A stretch of 64,000 bases of DNA from DASQUK01 sp963756425 (GTDB lineage: Bacteria > Actinomycetota > Acidimicrobiia > Acidimicrobiales > VFJN01): assembly GCA_963756425.1 (NCBI GenBank), contig CAVWNW010000011.1, positions 186,001 through 250,000 on the forward strand. Direction: 5' to 3'. Shown here in pieces: positions 53,818 to 60,379 of the stretch (positions are counted from its first letter, which is position 1; each line of letters begins with the position of its first letter). The notes beneath the pieces are model-generated. The model worked only from the letters and a program-made list of their open reading frames with translations. It had not been told where the DNA came from and did not search any database. The translations under genes and the position numbers were made by a program.

Positions 53818-53937
53818 CTCGGCCGAAGGCCGAGACCGCTGACCGCCTCCGGCGGAGGGCGGGTAGCGAACGGGTGGCGCTGAGGATGCGGGGCCGCTGG
53901 AGGCGGCTAGCAGCCGCCGACGGCGGTAGGCCCCGCA
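53818..53937. other. Nested hairpins between pafB and pafC
   Basis: CTCGGCC-GAA-GGCCGAG (53818-53834) is a perfect short hairpin. TGCGGGGCC (53887-53895) pairs with GGCCCCGCA (53929-53937) and encloses GGCGGCT-AGC-AGCCGCC (53902-53918). The 184-bp gap is unusually structured; an mRNA processing or stability element is likely. Confidence 0.65.
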
Positions 53938-53988
53938 CCGGAGGCGACAGGACCCGTGAGCGGAGGGGAGCGGACGGGCGAAGCCGGC

Positions 53989-54915
53989 TCACGCGGCCAA
54001 CGCCTCCAGCCACTCGACGAGGTCGTCGCGCAGCTCCCGGGGCCCGATCACCTCGGCGTGATCGAGGAACGTCAGCACGAACGAGCGGAAGCTGTCGCGA
54101 TTGGTGACCGTCATCGTCACCACCACCGACCCGTCGGCGCGTTCCTCCGCCACCGAGCCGGAGCCGAGGTGCTGGACGATCCAGGGCGCCTGGGCGGCGT
54201 CGACCAGCACCTGGGCCTCGACGGCGTCCTCCTCGCCGATCTGCCATGGCTCGAGCGCACCCCCGGGCACGGCCGTGGCCGGCCGCTCGAAGCGGGGCCG
54301 GCCCAGCCGTTCCACCCCGCTCTCGAACCGGTCGAGCCGGTACACCCGCTCGTCGTCACGCGTGTGGTCGAAGCCGCTGAGGTACCAACGGCCTCGAAGG
54401 AAGTCGAGCCGGTAGGGGTCGACGGTGCGCTCCGTGCCCCGGTAGGTGAACCGCACGGGCGTCTCCGCGGCGATGGCGCCGAACAGCGGGCCCACGTTGC
54501 CGGCGGGCAGCGCCGCCACCGCCAGACCCATCGCCCCGTCGGACTCCCCCACCATGCCCCCGAGCTTGAGCAGACCCTCGCGGGCGGACAGCCCGTCGAT
54601 CTGCACGACCGATGCGGCCACGTGCAGCGCGGCGAGCTCGTCGGCGCTCAGTCCCGGATCGCGGAGGTAGTAGCGGTCCTTGGGGATGCGGTAGCCCTCG
54701 ACCACCGGAAGCACGCCGGGTACGTCCTGCACCTCGAGCGGCACGCCCATGGCACGCAGGTCGTCCTTGTCGCGCTCGAACGCGCGCCGGAAGGCATCGG
54801 TCTCGGCGGCGTACACCCCCAGCCGATCACGGATCTCGAGCGCCGACAGCGGGCGTGGCGTCTCGAGCAGCAGCGCCGTGAGATTGAGGAGCCTTTCCAG
54901 CTTGGCGGCCGACAC
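53989..54915 (-). CDS. pafB: WYL-domain regulator PafB
   Basis: A 308-residue regulator. The N-terminal winged helix is AAKLERLLNLTALLLETPRP and FERDKDDLRAMGVPLEVQDV; the WYL domain reads VDPYRLDFLRGRWYLSGFD with the literal WYL. The C-terminal WCX extension includes VVTMTVTNRDSFRSFVLTF. It resembles mycobacterial PafB, which with PafC activates DNA-repair genes independently of LexA. GTG 54915 is 7 bp after TAGCCT, and a 29-bp palindrome spans that promoter. Confidence 0.9.
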   Translation of the reverse strand: MSAAKLERLLNLTALLLETPRPLSALEIRDRLGVYAAETDAFRRAFERDKDDLRAMGVPLEVQDVPGVLPVVEGYRIPKDRYYLRDPGLSADELAALHVAASVVQIDGLSAREGLLKLGGMVGESDGAMGLAVAALPAGNVGPLFGAIAAETPVRFTYRGTERTVDPYRLDFLRGRWYLSGFDHTRDDERVYRLDRFESGVERLGRPRFERPATAVPGGALEPWQIGEEDAVEAQVLVDAAQAPWIVQHLGSGSVAEERADGSVVVTMTVTNRDSFRSFVLTFLDHAEVIGPRELRDDLVEWLEALAA

Positions 54916-54922
54916 GGCGTGA

Positions 54923-54952
54923 AGGCTACGTCGGCCGCAGGCCGACGTAGCC
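54923..54952 (-). promoter_or_regulatory. pafB promoter overlapped by a 29-bp palindrome
   Basis: TAGCCT (54928-54923) lies 7 bp before GTG 54915. GGCTACGTCGGCC (54924-54936) and GGCCGACGTAGCC (54940-54952) are a perfect 13-bp inverted repeat with a 3-bp centre covering that box. It can be an operator or, as RNA, a terminator for the upstream DUF3866 gene. Confidence 0.6.
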
Positions 54953-54983
54953 ACGGGGCGGCGGGTGGGCGTCGGGCCGGAGG

Positions 54984-56009
54984 CTACCGATCCGCGGCGC
55001 GGGCGTGGTTCAGCCCGGCAAGGGCCTCTGCGGCCCACGCACCGGCCGACGTCGCCGCCGCGAAGAACGCCGGATCGTCGGTCGGGCCCCGACCCATCGA
55101 CCTGACCACCAGGTCAAACGCATCCAGAACGTCGGCGGCGTCCGGGCCCTCGATCACGGTCGCTCCCGGCACCTGCGGCGCCAGCGCCGCCGGGAGGGGC
55201 ACGTCGGGTCGGTGGGCCGCGAGGCGCAGGATCGTGTGGACGTGGTGGCTCACGCCGCGGTGGCGCTCGCGGCTGTCGACATCCGAGGCGCGGCAGCACA
55301 GCGCCACCCGAGCCGCCAGCGCCCGGGCGGCGTCGATCACGGCTGCCGCCTCTACGGCCGTGGTCCCGAGGCCCGACGCGGTGCCGACGACGCCTGGACC
55401 CATGCCCACGATGGTGAGCTCCGCGCCCGTCGCGTGGCGGGCGAGCGCCAGAGCCGAGGGCACCGACACCGCCTCGAGGTCGCCGCCGAACGCGTTCCCG
55501 GCGGTGATGGCGGTGTCGACGATGCCGCCGGTCCGCAGGGCGTGGACCAGGTCCGAGAGCGCCAGCGGCAGCGCGCCGCCGTCGGTCATGACGTAGGCGA
55601 TGCGGGCCGCGGGCCGGAGCCGCCGGACCACTGCGGCAACCACGCCGACCTGGCTGTGCAGCGAGCAGACCACCACCGGCATTCCGTCGAGCGTCTCGGG
55701 GAGGTCGGGGCGATCCTCCTCGGCGGCGCCCGTGTCGGACTGGAGGCTGGTGTAGCGCAGCTTCATGATGTGGCCCGGCCCAGGCTGCGACCAGGCCCGG
55801 CGTGCGAGGTTCCAGTGGACGACGTGCCACCCGCCGGTGCCGAGCCCGAGCTCGACGGCGGTGGTGTTGAGGACGACCGCGTCCCCGGCCGCCACCGGGC
55901 CGACGAGCCTGGTGAGCACGTATGCCCGCCCCGCGCTCGTGGCCACGCGCTGAAGCCCGTCACGCTCGGACAGCACGTGGGTGACCGTGGCGGTGACGAA
56001 CGTCGGCAC
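54984..56009 (-). CDS. DUF3866-family protein
   Basis: A 341-residue protein of unknown function with a small N-terminal beta-domain (FVTATVTHVLSERDGLQRVA, VGPVAAGDAVVLNTTAVELG) and a larger Rossmann-like part (MPVVVCSLHSQVGVVAAVVR, LTIVGMGPGVVGTASGLGTT, GVSHHVHTILRLAAHRPD). The conserved CSLHSQ looks like a possible active-site cluster. It is placed between pafA and pafB; a role linked to pupylation is suggested only by position. I start at GTG 56009, which has a TACGTT box 6 bp upstream; ATG 56054 is also open but lies within a long hairpin. Confidence 0.72.
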   Translation of the reverse strand: MPTFVTATVTHVLSERDGLQRVATSAGRAYVLTRLVGPVAAGDAVVLNTTAVELGLGTGGWHVVHWNLARRAWSQPGPGHIMKLRYTSLQSDTGAAEEDRPDLPETLDGMPVVVCSLHSQVGVVAAVVRRLRPAARIAYVMTDGGALPLALSDLVHALRTGGIVDTAITAGNAFGGDLEAVSVPSALALARHATGAELTIVGMGPGVVGTASGLGTTAVEAAAVIDAARALAARVALCCRASDVDSRERHRGVSHHVHTILRLAAHRPDVPLPAALAPQVPGATVIEGPDAADVLDAFDLVVRSMGRGPTDDPAFFAAATSAGAWAAEALAGLNHARAADR

Positions 56010-56015
56010 CCGGCG

Positions 56016-56021
56016 AACGTA
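56016..56021 (-). promoter_or_regulatory. -10 box (TACGTT) of the DUF3866 gene
   Basis: Minus-strand TACGTT, 6 bp before GTG 56009, supports the short start and a separate leaderless transcript. Confidence 0.5.
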
Positions 56022-56026
56022 CCGGA

Positions 56027-56080
56027 CCGAACTTGCCGCAGTTGGCGCTGCCATGGCGACGCCAACTGCGGCACGTTCGG
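56027..56080 (-). terminator. 21-bp inverted repeat after pafA
   Basis: Arms 56027-56047 and 56060-56080 match over 21 bp with one mismatch, around GCCATGGC in the 12-nt loop. It starts 14 bp after the pafA stop and precedes the DUF3866 promoter. No T-run, so factor-dependent ending or mRNA stabilisation is possible. Confidence 0.7.
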
Positions 56081-56093
56081 GTTTGGAGGCTGA

Positions 56094-57452
56094 TTAGAGG
56101 CCGGCGATGAGCTTCTCGACGCGCTCGTCGCGGGCCTTGAACGGGTCCTTGCACAGGACCGTGCGCTGCGCCTGGTCGTTGAGCTTCAGGTGGACCCAGT
56201 CGACCGTGTAGTCGCGCTTGCGCTCCTTGGCGCGGCGGATGAACTCGCCGCGCAGCCGGGCGCGCGTGGTCTGGGGCGGCGTCTCGACCGCCTCGTCGAC
56301 GGCCGCATCGGTGGTGACCCGGTCGACCAAGCCCCGCTCCTGCAACCGGTAGAACAGGCCCCGCTCGCGGTTGACGTCGTGATACTGCAGGTCGATCAGG
56401 GCGACCCGAGGGTGGCTCAGCGGCAGGTCGTGCTTGGCGCAGTACGCCTCGATGAGCTTGTGCTTGATCACCCAGTCGCACTCGCGGTCGAGCTTGTAGG
56501 GGTCGGACTCGAGGACGGTCAGGCAGTGCTCCCACATCTCGAGCGCCTGGAGCTCGAGGGGCGACAGGCCCTTGGTGTCGGCGTAGCGCCGGGCCCGCTC
56601 CAAGTACTCACCCTGGATCTCCAGGGCCGAGGCCTCTCTGCCGTTCGCGAGCCGCACGGTGCGCTTGCCGGATAGGTCGTGGCTGATCTCCCGGATGGCG
56701 CGGATCGGGTTCTCCAGCGTCATGTCCCGCAGCACGAACGACGGATCCTCGAGCATCCGCAGCAGGATCGACGTGGCCCCCACCTTGAGGAACGTGGCGT
56801 ACTCGCTCATGTTGGAGTCGCCCACGATCACGTGGAGACGGCGGTAGCGCTCGGCATCAGCATGGGGCTCGTCCCGGGTGTTGATGATGGGGCGGCTGCG
56901 AGTGGTCGCAGACGAGACTCCCTCCCATATGTGCTCGGCCCGCTGGGCGACGCAGTACATGGCCCCGCGGGCCGTCTGCAGGACCTTGCCGGCGCCGGCG
57001 TAGATCTGCCGGGACACGAAGAACGGGATCAGCACCTCGGCGTAGTGGCTGAAGTCGTCGCGTCGGGACGTCAAGTAGTTCTCGTGGCAGCCGTAGGAGT
57101 TGCCTGCCGAGTCGGTGTTGTTCTTGAACAGGTAGATGACGCCGCGGATGCCCTCTTCCCGCAGCCGCTGCTCCGCCGAGACCAGGAGCTGCTCGAGGAT
57201 CCGCTCCCCGGCCTTGTCGTGCGTGACCAGGTCGAGGATCGAGTCACACTCCGGGGTGGCGTACTCGGGATGGCTGCCCACGTCCAGGTAGAGGCGGGCG
57301 CCGTTGGCGAGGAAGACGTTGCTGGAGCGGCCCCACGACACGACCCGGCGGAACAGGTAGCGGGCCACCTCGTCGGGGCTGAGTCGGCGCTGGCCGCGGA
57401 GCGTGCAGGTGACGCCGTATTCGTTCTCGAGCCCGAAGATGCGCCGCTCCAC
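56094..57452 (-). CDS. pafA: Proteasome accessory factor A, Pup ligase
   Basis: A 452-residue ATP-dependent ligase that couples Pup's C-terminal Glu to lysines of target proteins. Very close to the mycobacterial enzyme: GLENEYGVTC, SPDEVARYLFRRVVSWGRSS, catalytic Asp57 in YLDVGSHPEYATPECD, FKNNTDSAGNSYGCHENYL and VDWVHLKLNDQAQRTVLCKD. GTG 57452 lies exactly 7 bp after TAGCGT, so the mRNA is leaderless. It diverges from the DUF2007 gene and is separated from the core proteasome genes by that gene and repeat cluster C. Confidence 0.97.
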   Translation of the reverse strand: MERRIFGLENEYGVTCTLRGQRRLSPDEVARYLFRRVVSWGRSSNVFLANGARLYLDVGSHPEYATPECDSILDLVTHDKAGERILEQLLVSAEQRLREEGIRGVIYLFKNNTDSAGNSYGCHENYLTSRRDDFSHYAEVLIPFFVSRQIYAGAGKVLQTARGAMYCVAQRAEHIWEGVSSATTRSRPIINTRDEPHADAERYRRLHVIVGDSNMSEYATFLKVGATSILLRMLEDPSFVLRDMTLENPIRAIREISHDLSGKRTVRLANGREASALEIQGEYLERARRYADTKGLSPLELQALEMWEHCLTVLESDPYKLDRECDWVIKHKLIEAYCAKHDLPLSHPRVALIDLQYHDVNRERGLFYRLQERGLVDRVTTDAAVDEAVETPPQTTRARLRGEFIRRAKERKRDYTVDWVHLKLNDQAQRTVLCKDPFKARDERVEKLIAGL

Positions 57453-57459
57453 TCATCGC

Positions 57460-57494
57460 ACGCTACCGCCCTGCCCCGAGTGTGCGGGTACCGT
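57460..57494. promoter_or_regulatory. Divergent leaderless promoters of pafA and the DUF2007 gene
   Basis: Minus: TAGCGT (57465-57460), 7 bp before GTG 57452. Plus: TACCGT (57489-57494), 7 bp before GTG 57502. The two start codons are only 49 bp apart, leaving overlapping -35 regions. Confidence 0.6.
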
Positions 57495-57501
57495 CTCTGG
57501 G

Positions 57502-57888
57502 GTGACCATCGGCCCCATGGTGCCGCTGACGACGGTCGCCAACCCCATGGCGGCCCGCATCCTCGCCGCCCACCTCGGCGCCGAGGGCATCGTGTGGCAG
57601 CTGCGCGGCGACGTGGACGGCCCCTACCCGGTGGGCCCGGTGGAAGTGCTGGTGCCCGCCGACGACCTGGAGGTGGCCCGCGCCGTCGTGGCCAGCGCCG
57701 ATGCCGATGCGGTGACGGTCGTCGACGACGAGCCCGGCGTCGAGCCGAGCCTCGATGCCGCCGACGGCATCGACGTCGAGACAGCGACCAACCGACACGG
57801 GCGGCCCGTACGGACCCTGATCGTGGTGGTCGGGGTCGTGCTGGTCGTTCTGTTCGCCCTCGGCCGCTTGCTGTTTCTCGGCAACTAA
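57502..57888 (+). CDS. DUF2007-like protein with C-terminal membrane anchor
   Basis: A 128-residue protein. The N-terminal domain (VANPMAARILAAHLGAEGIV, then VGPVEVLVPADDLEVARAVV) has the ferredoxin-like look of DUF2007 'putative signal transducing' proteins. A linker follows and the C-terminus is one membrane span (LIVVVGVVLVVLFALGRLLF). Unknown function. The chosen GTG follows TACCGT by 7 bp. It is divergent from pafA and points at prcA, with repeat cluster C filling the space between the convergent ends. Confidence 0.7.
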   Translation: MTIGPMVPLTTVANPMAARILAAHLGAEGIVWQLRGDVDGPYPVGPVEVLVPADDLEVARAVVASADADAVTVVDDEPGVEPSLDAADGIDVETATNRHGRPVRTLIVVVGVVLVVLFALGRLLFLGN

Positions 57889-57890
57889 GG

Positions 57891-58320
57891 CGCCGAGCGG
57901 ATAGGGCCGGAAGTGGGCACAGAACAGTACGGCATTTGCCACGTGAGCCCAGGTCACACAGCTGGGCGCCTCCGGCGGCGCTGACCACGGTGAGCCCTGA
58001 CGACTTGCCTATCCGCGCACCTTCCGAGGCGCCGAGCGGATAGGGGCGGAAGTGGGCACAGAACAGTACGGCATTTGCAACGTGAGCCCAGGTCACACAG
58101 CTCGGCGCCTCCGGCAGCGCTGACCACGGTGAGCCCTGACGACTTGCCTATCCGCGCACCTTCCGAGGCGCCGAGCGGTTAGGGCGGAAGTGGGCACAGA
58201 ACAGTACGGCATTTGCAACGTGAGCCCAGGTCACACAGCTCGGCGCCTCCGGCGGCGCTGACCACGGTGAGCCCTGACGACTTGCCTATCCGCGCACCTT
58301 CCGAGGCGCCGACCGGTTAG
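57891..58320. repeat. 139-bp tandem repeat, cluster C (three copies and a partial)
   Basis: Units begin at 57891, 58030 and 58169, with a partial at 58307. They are closely similar, with single-base and short changes, and fill the whole gap from the DUF2007 stop (57888) to the prcA stop (58329). Inner arms GAGGCGCCGAGC (58026-58037) and GCTCGGCGCCTC (58100-58111) and outer arms GCGGATAGG (58036-58044) and CCTATCCGC (58147-58155) are complementary. Homologous to clusters A and B. Confidence 0.92.
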
Positions 58321-58328
58321 GTCGGAGG

Positions 58329-59111
58329 TCAGTCGTCCTCGGCCGCGGGCGGCGGCTCGGCGGATTCGGGCACACCGCTGGTCGCCTCGGCGACCGGGGG
58401 TGCCTCGGGCGCGGCCTCGATCTTGGCGTCGCCCCCGGCGAGCGCCGTCCGGGTGGCCTCGTCGGACAGGCGCCCAAACGCCCGCCGGCCGTTGTCGCGG
58501 CTCAGTACCGCCGCCTCCAGCTCGGACGGCGCCAGCGTACGGCCGGGCCCCGCCAGCGCTGCGACCGAGGCTTGCAGCGCCGCATCCAGCGACAGCCCCG
58601 GCTCGTACGTCTCCTTGAGCCGAGCGGTGATCGCCTCCGCCTCGCCCCCGAGCACGGCGAAGCCGTCCTCGTCGACGACCGTGCCGTCGTAGAAGATGTG
58701 GAACAGTCGATCGCCCCCGGCGTCGGCCCCGACCTCGGCCACCAAGATCTCGACCTCCATGGGCTTGATCTCGTGGGTGAAAACATCGCCGAGCATCTGG
58801 GCGTAGGCGTTGGCCAGGCTCTGGGCATCGACGTCCTCGCGGCTGAACGAGTAGCCCTTGAGGTCGGCGTGGCGGACACCCGCGATGCGGAGGCGGTCGT
58901 ACTCGTTGTACTTGCCGGCGCCGGCGAAGGCGATGCGGTCGTAGATCTCGCTGACCTTGTGGAGAGTCGAAGACGGGTTCTCGGCGCAGATGAGGATGCC
59001 GTCGGCGTAGAACAGCGCAGCCAGTGCCTTGGCCCGCGCGATGTTCCGCCGCGCGAAGTCGGCCTTGTCCTTCATCATCTGCTCGGCGGGAACGTAGAAG
59101 GGCATGCTCAT
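58329..59111 (-). CDS. prcA: Proteasome subunit alpha
   Basis: Non-catalytic outer-ring subunit of the 20S proteasome, 260 residues. The gating N-terminus MSMPFYVPAEQMMKDKADFA is followed by NIARAKALAALFYADG, FAGAGKYNEYDRLRIAGVRH and YAQMLGDVFTHEIKPMEVEI, all like mycobacterial PrcA. The C-terminal 40 residues are acidic and alanine- and proline-rich, longer than usual. Its ATG overlaps the prcB stop (ATGA), giving coupled synthesis of the two rings. Confidence 0.96.
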   Translation of the reverse strand: MSMPFYVPAEQMMKDKADFARRNIARAKALAALFYADGILICAENPSSTLHKVSEIYDRIAFAGAGKYNEYDRLRIAGVRHADLKGYSFSREDVDAQSLANAYAQMLGDVFTHEIKPMEVEILVAEVGADAGGDRLFHIFYDGTVVDEDGFAVLGGEAEAITARLKETYEPGLSLDAALQASVAALAGPGRTLAPSELEAAVLSRDNGRRAFGRLSDEATRTALAGGDAKIEAAPEAPPVAEATSGVPESAEPPPAAEDD

Positions 59112-59956
59112 CGGCCCGCACCCTCCCCGTTCACCGTCGGGCTGACGCCCACGGTGGTGGTGCCCCCGGCCACCGACAGCCGCTCGAGCAAGGCCCGGAA
59201 GCGGGCGGCGATGTCATCGTCCTCGAGCCGGGCGAAGCCGTCGGCCGTGATGGTCGCCACCACGGGGTAGATGCCGCGCACGAGGTCGGGACCCCCGGTG
59301 GCGGCGTCCTCGTCGGCCGCCTGGAACAGCGCGTTGATCGCCAGCTCGACGGCGTCGTCGCGGTCGAGGTCGGGCTTGTAGCCGATCTTGATGACGGTGC
59401 CGGCGTGCATGCTGCCGGAACCGGTGGCGGAGAAGTCGCTCTCCTCGTAGCGGCCGCCGGTCACGTCGTACTCGAAGAGCCGGCCCGTGCGGCGCTTGGT
59501 GTCGTAGCCGGCGAACAGGGGCACCACCGCGAAGCCCTGCAAGGCGGCGGGCAGGTGGTTCCGTACCATCTGGGCCAGCTGGTTCGCCTTGCCCTCCAGC
59601 GACAACTCGGCGCCCTCGACCTTCTCGTAGTGCTCCAACTGGAGCTGGAACAGCTTGACCATCTCCACGGCCGGGCCCGCGGCGCCGGCGATGGCGACGC
59701 CGGAATGGCGGTCGGCGGGAAACACCTTCTCCATCGTGCGGTGGCTGATGAAGTTGCCCGCCGTCGCCCGCCGGTCGCCGGCCATGACGACACCGTCGGC
59801 GTAGCGAATGGCCACCACGGTGGTGCCGTGGGTGACCTCGTGCGGTTGGATCTCGCGGGGCAGATCGGCCCAGGCGGGCTCGCTCCCGGCACGCTTGAGG
59901 GTTTCGAGGAACGATGGGCCGGGATCGTCACCGGCGCGGAAGAACGGCAGGGTCAT
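59108..59956 (-). CDS. prcB: Proteasome subunit beta
   Basis: Catalytic subunit, 282 residues with a propeptide of 44. Autocleavage is expected after HG, exposing Thr45 (EVTHG then TTVVAIRYADG). Further marks are VVMAGDRRATAGNFISHRTM with the catalytic lysine region and GPDLVRGIYPVVATITADG. The C-terminal tail GGTTTVGVSPTVNGEGAGR is long. TAGCCT lies 9 bp before ATG 59956, so prcB seems to have its own promoter in addition to read-through from pup. Confidence 0.97.
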   Translation of the reverse strand: MTLPFFRAGDDPGPSFLETLKRAGSEPAWADLPREIQPHEVTHGTTVVAIRYADGVVMAGDRRATAGNFISHRTMEKVFPADRHSGVAIAGAAGPAVEMVKLFQLQLEHYEKVEGAELSLEGKANQLAQMVRNHLPAALQGFAVVPLFAGYDTKRRTGRLFEYDVTGGRYEESDFSATGSGSMHAGTVIKIGYKPDLDRDDAVELAINALFQAADEDAATGGPDLVRGIYPVVATITADGFARLEDDDIAARFRALLERLSVAGGTTTVGVSPTVNGEGAGR

Positions 59957-59965
59957 CGCTGTCGG

Positions 59966-59971
59966 AGGCTA
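59966..59971 (-). promoter_or_regulatory. -10 box (TAGCCT) before prcB
   Basis: Minus-strand TAGCCT, 9 bp from ATG 59956, would give a leader of about two nucleotides or none. Confidence 0.4.
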
Positions 59972-60009
59972 CCGGGTGGCCACGACACCGCAGTCACGTG
60001 GCTACCCGG
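59972..60009 (-). terminator. 13-bp inverted repeat between pup and prcB
   Basis: CCGGGTGGCCACG (59972-59984) pairs with CGTGGCTACCCGG (59997-60009) with one mismatch and a 12-nt loop. It abuts the prcB -10 box, so an operator role is an alternative. Confidence 0.55.
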
Positions 60010-60124
60010 GCGGGAGCGCCGGACGGTCGCTCGCTAGCGCGATCGCCGCGGGGAACGCACCCCAAAACGACACCGGCGCCTCCCCGACTGGCGGGGACGC
60101 GCCGCGGTCGAGACCGGCGTGGGA

Positions 60125-60153
60125 GCCATCAGGACGTCATGTCACCTGATGGC
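60125..60153 (-). terminator. Hairpin at the pup stop codon
   Basis: GCCATCAGG (60125-60133) and CCTGATGGC (60145-60153) form a 9-bp stem with an 11-nt loop starting at the last base of the pup stop. It may protect the short pup message or end it. Confidence 0.6.
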
Positions 60154-60350
60154 TACTCGCCGCCTTTCTGCACGTACGCCTTCACGAAGTCCTCGGCGTT
60201 CGTCTCGAGGACCTCGTCGATCTCGTCCAGCAGGTCGTCGAGCTCGGCCTTGATCTTCTCGCCCTGATCGGAGGTGGGGGGTGCTTCCTCGACGACCTCT
60301 TCCTCGCGAACGGGGGTGCTTGTCTTTCGTTTCTGTTCTCGTTCAGCCAT
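60153..60350 (-). CDS. pup: Prokaryotic ubiquitin-like protein Pup
   Basis: The 65-residue modifier. The N-terminal half is disordered and charged; the C-terminal helix KIKAELDDLLDEIDEVLE binds the Arc/Mpa coiled coil. The last residues are AYVQKGGE: the chain ends in Glu, so it can be ligated by PafA without prior deamidation, unlike mycobacterial Pup ending in Gln. Start ATG with GGAAGG upstream. dop lies 29 bp before it. A hairpin follows the stop. Confidence 0.97.
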   Translation of the reverse strand: MAEREQKRKTSTPVREEEVVEEAPPTSDQGEKIKAELDDLLDEIDEVLETNAEDFVKAYVQKGGE

Positions 60351-60379
60351 GTGCCCCGCACCTTCCTATTGGCCCAGCC

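Noticed and set aside
56010..56054. Start of the DUF3866 gene at ATG 56054
   Set aside because: That ATG lies within the 21-bp hairpin and upstream of the TACGTT box; GTG 56009 fits the leaderless pattern.
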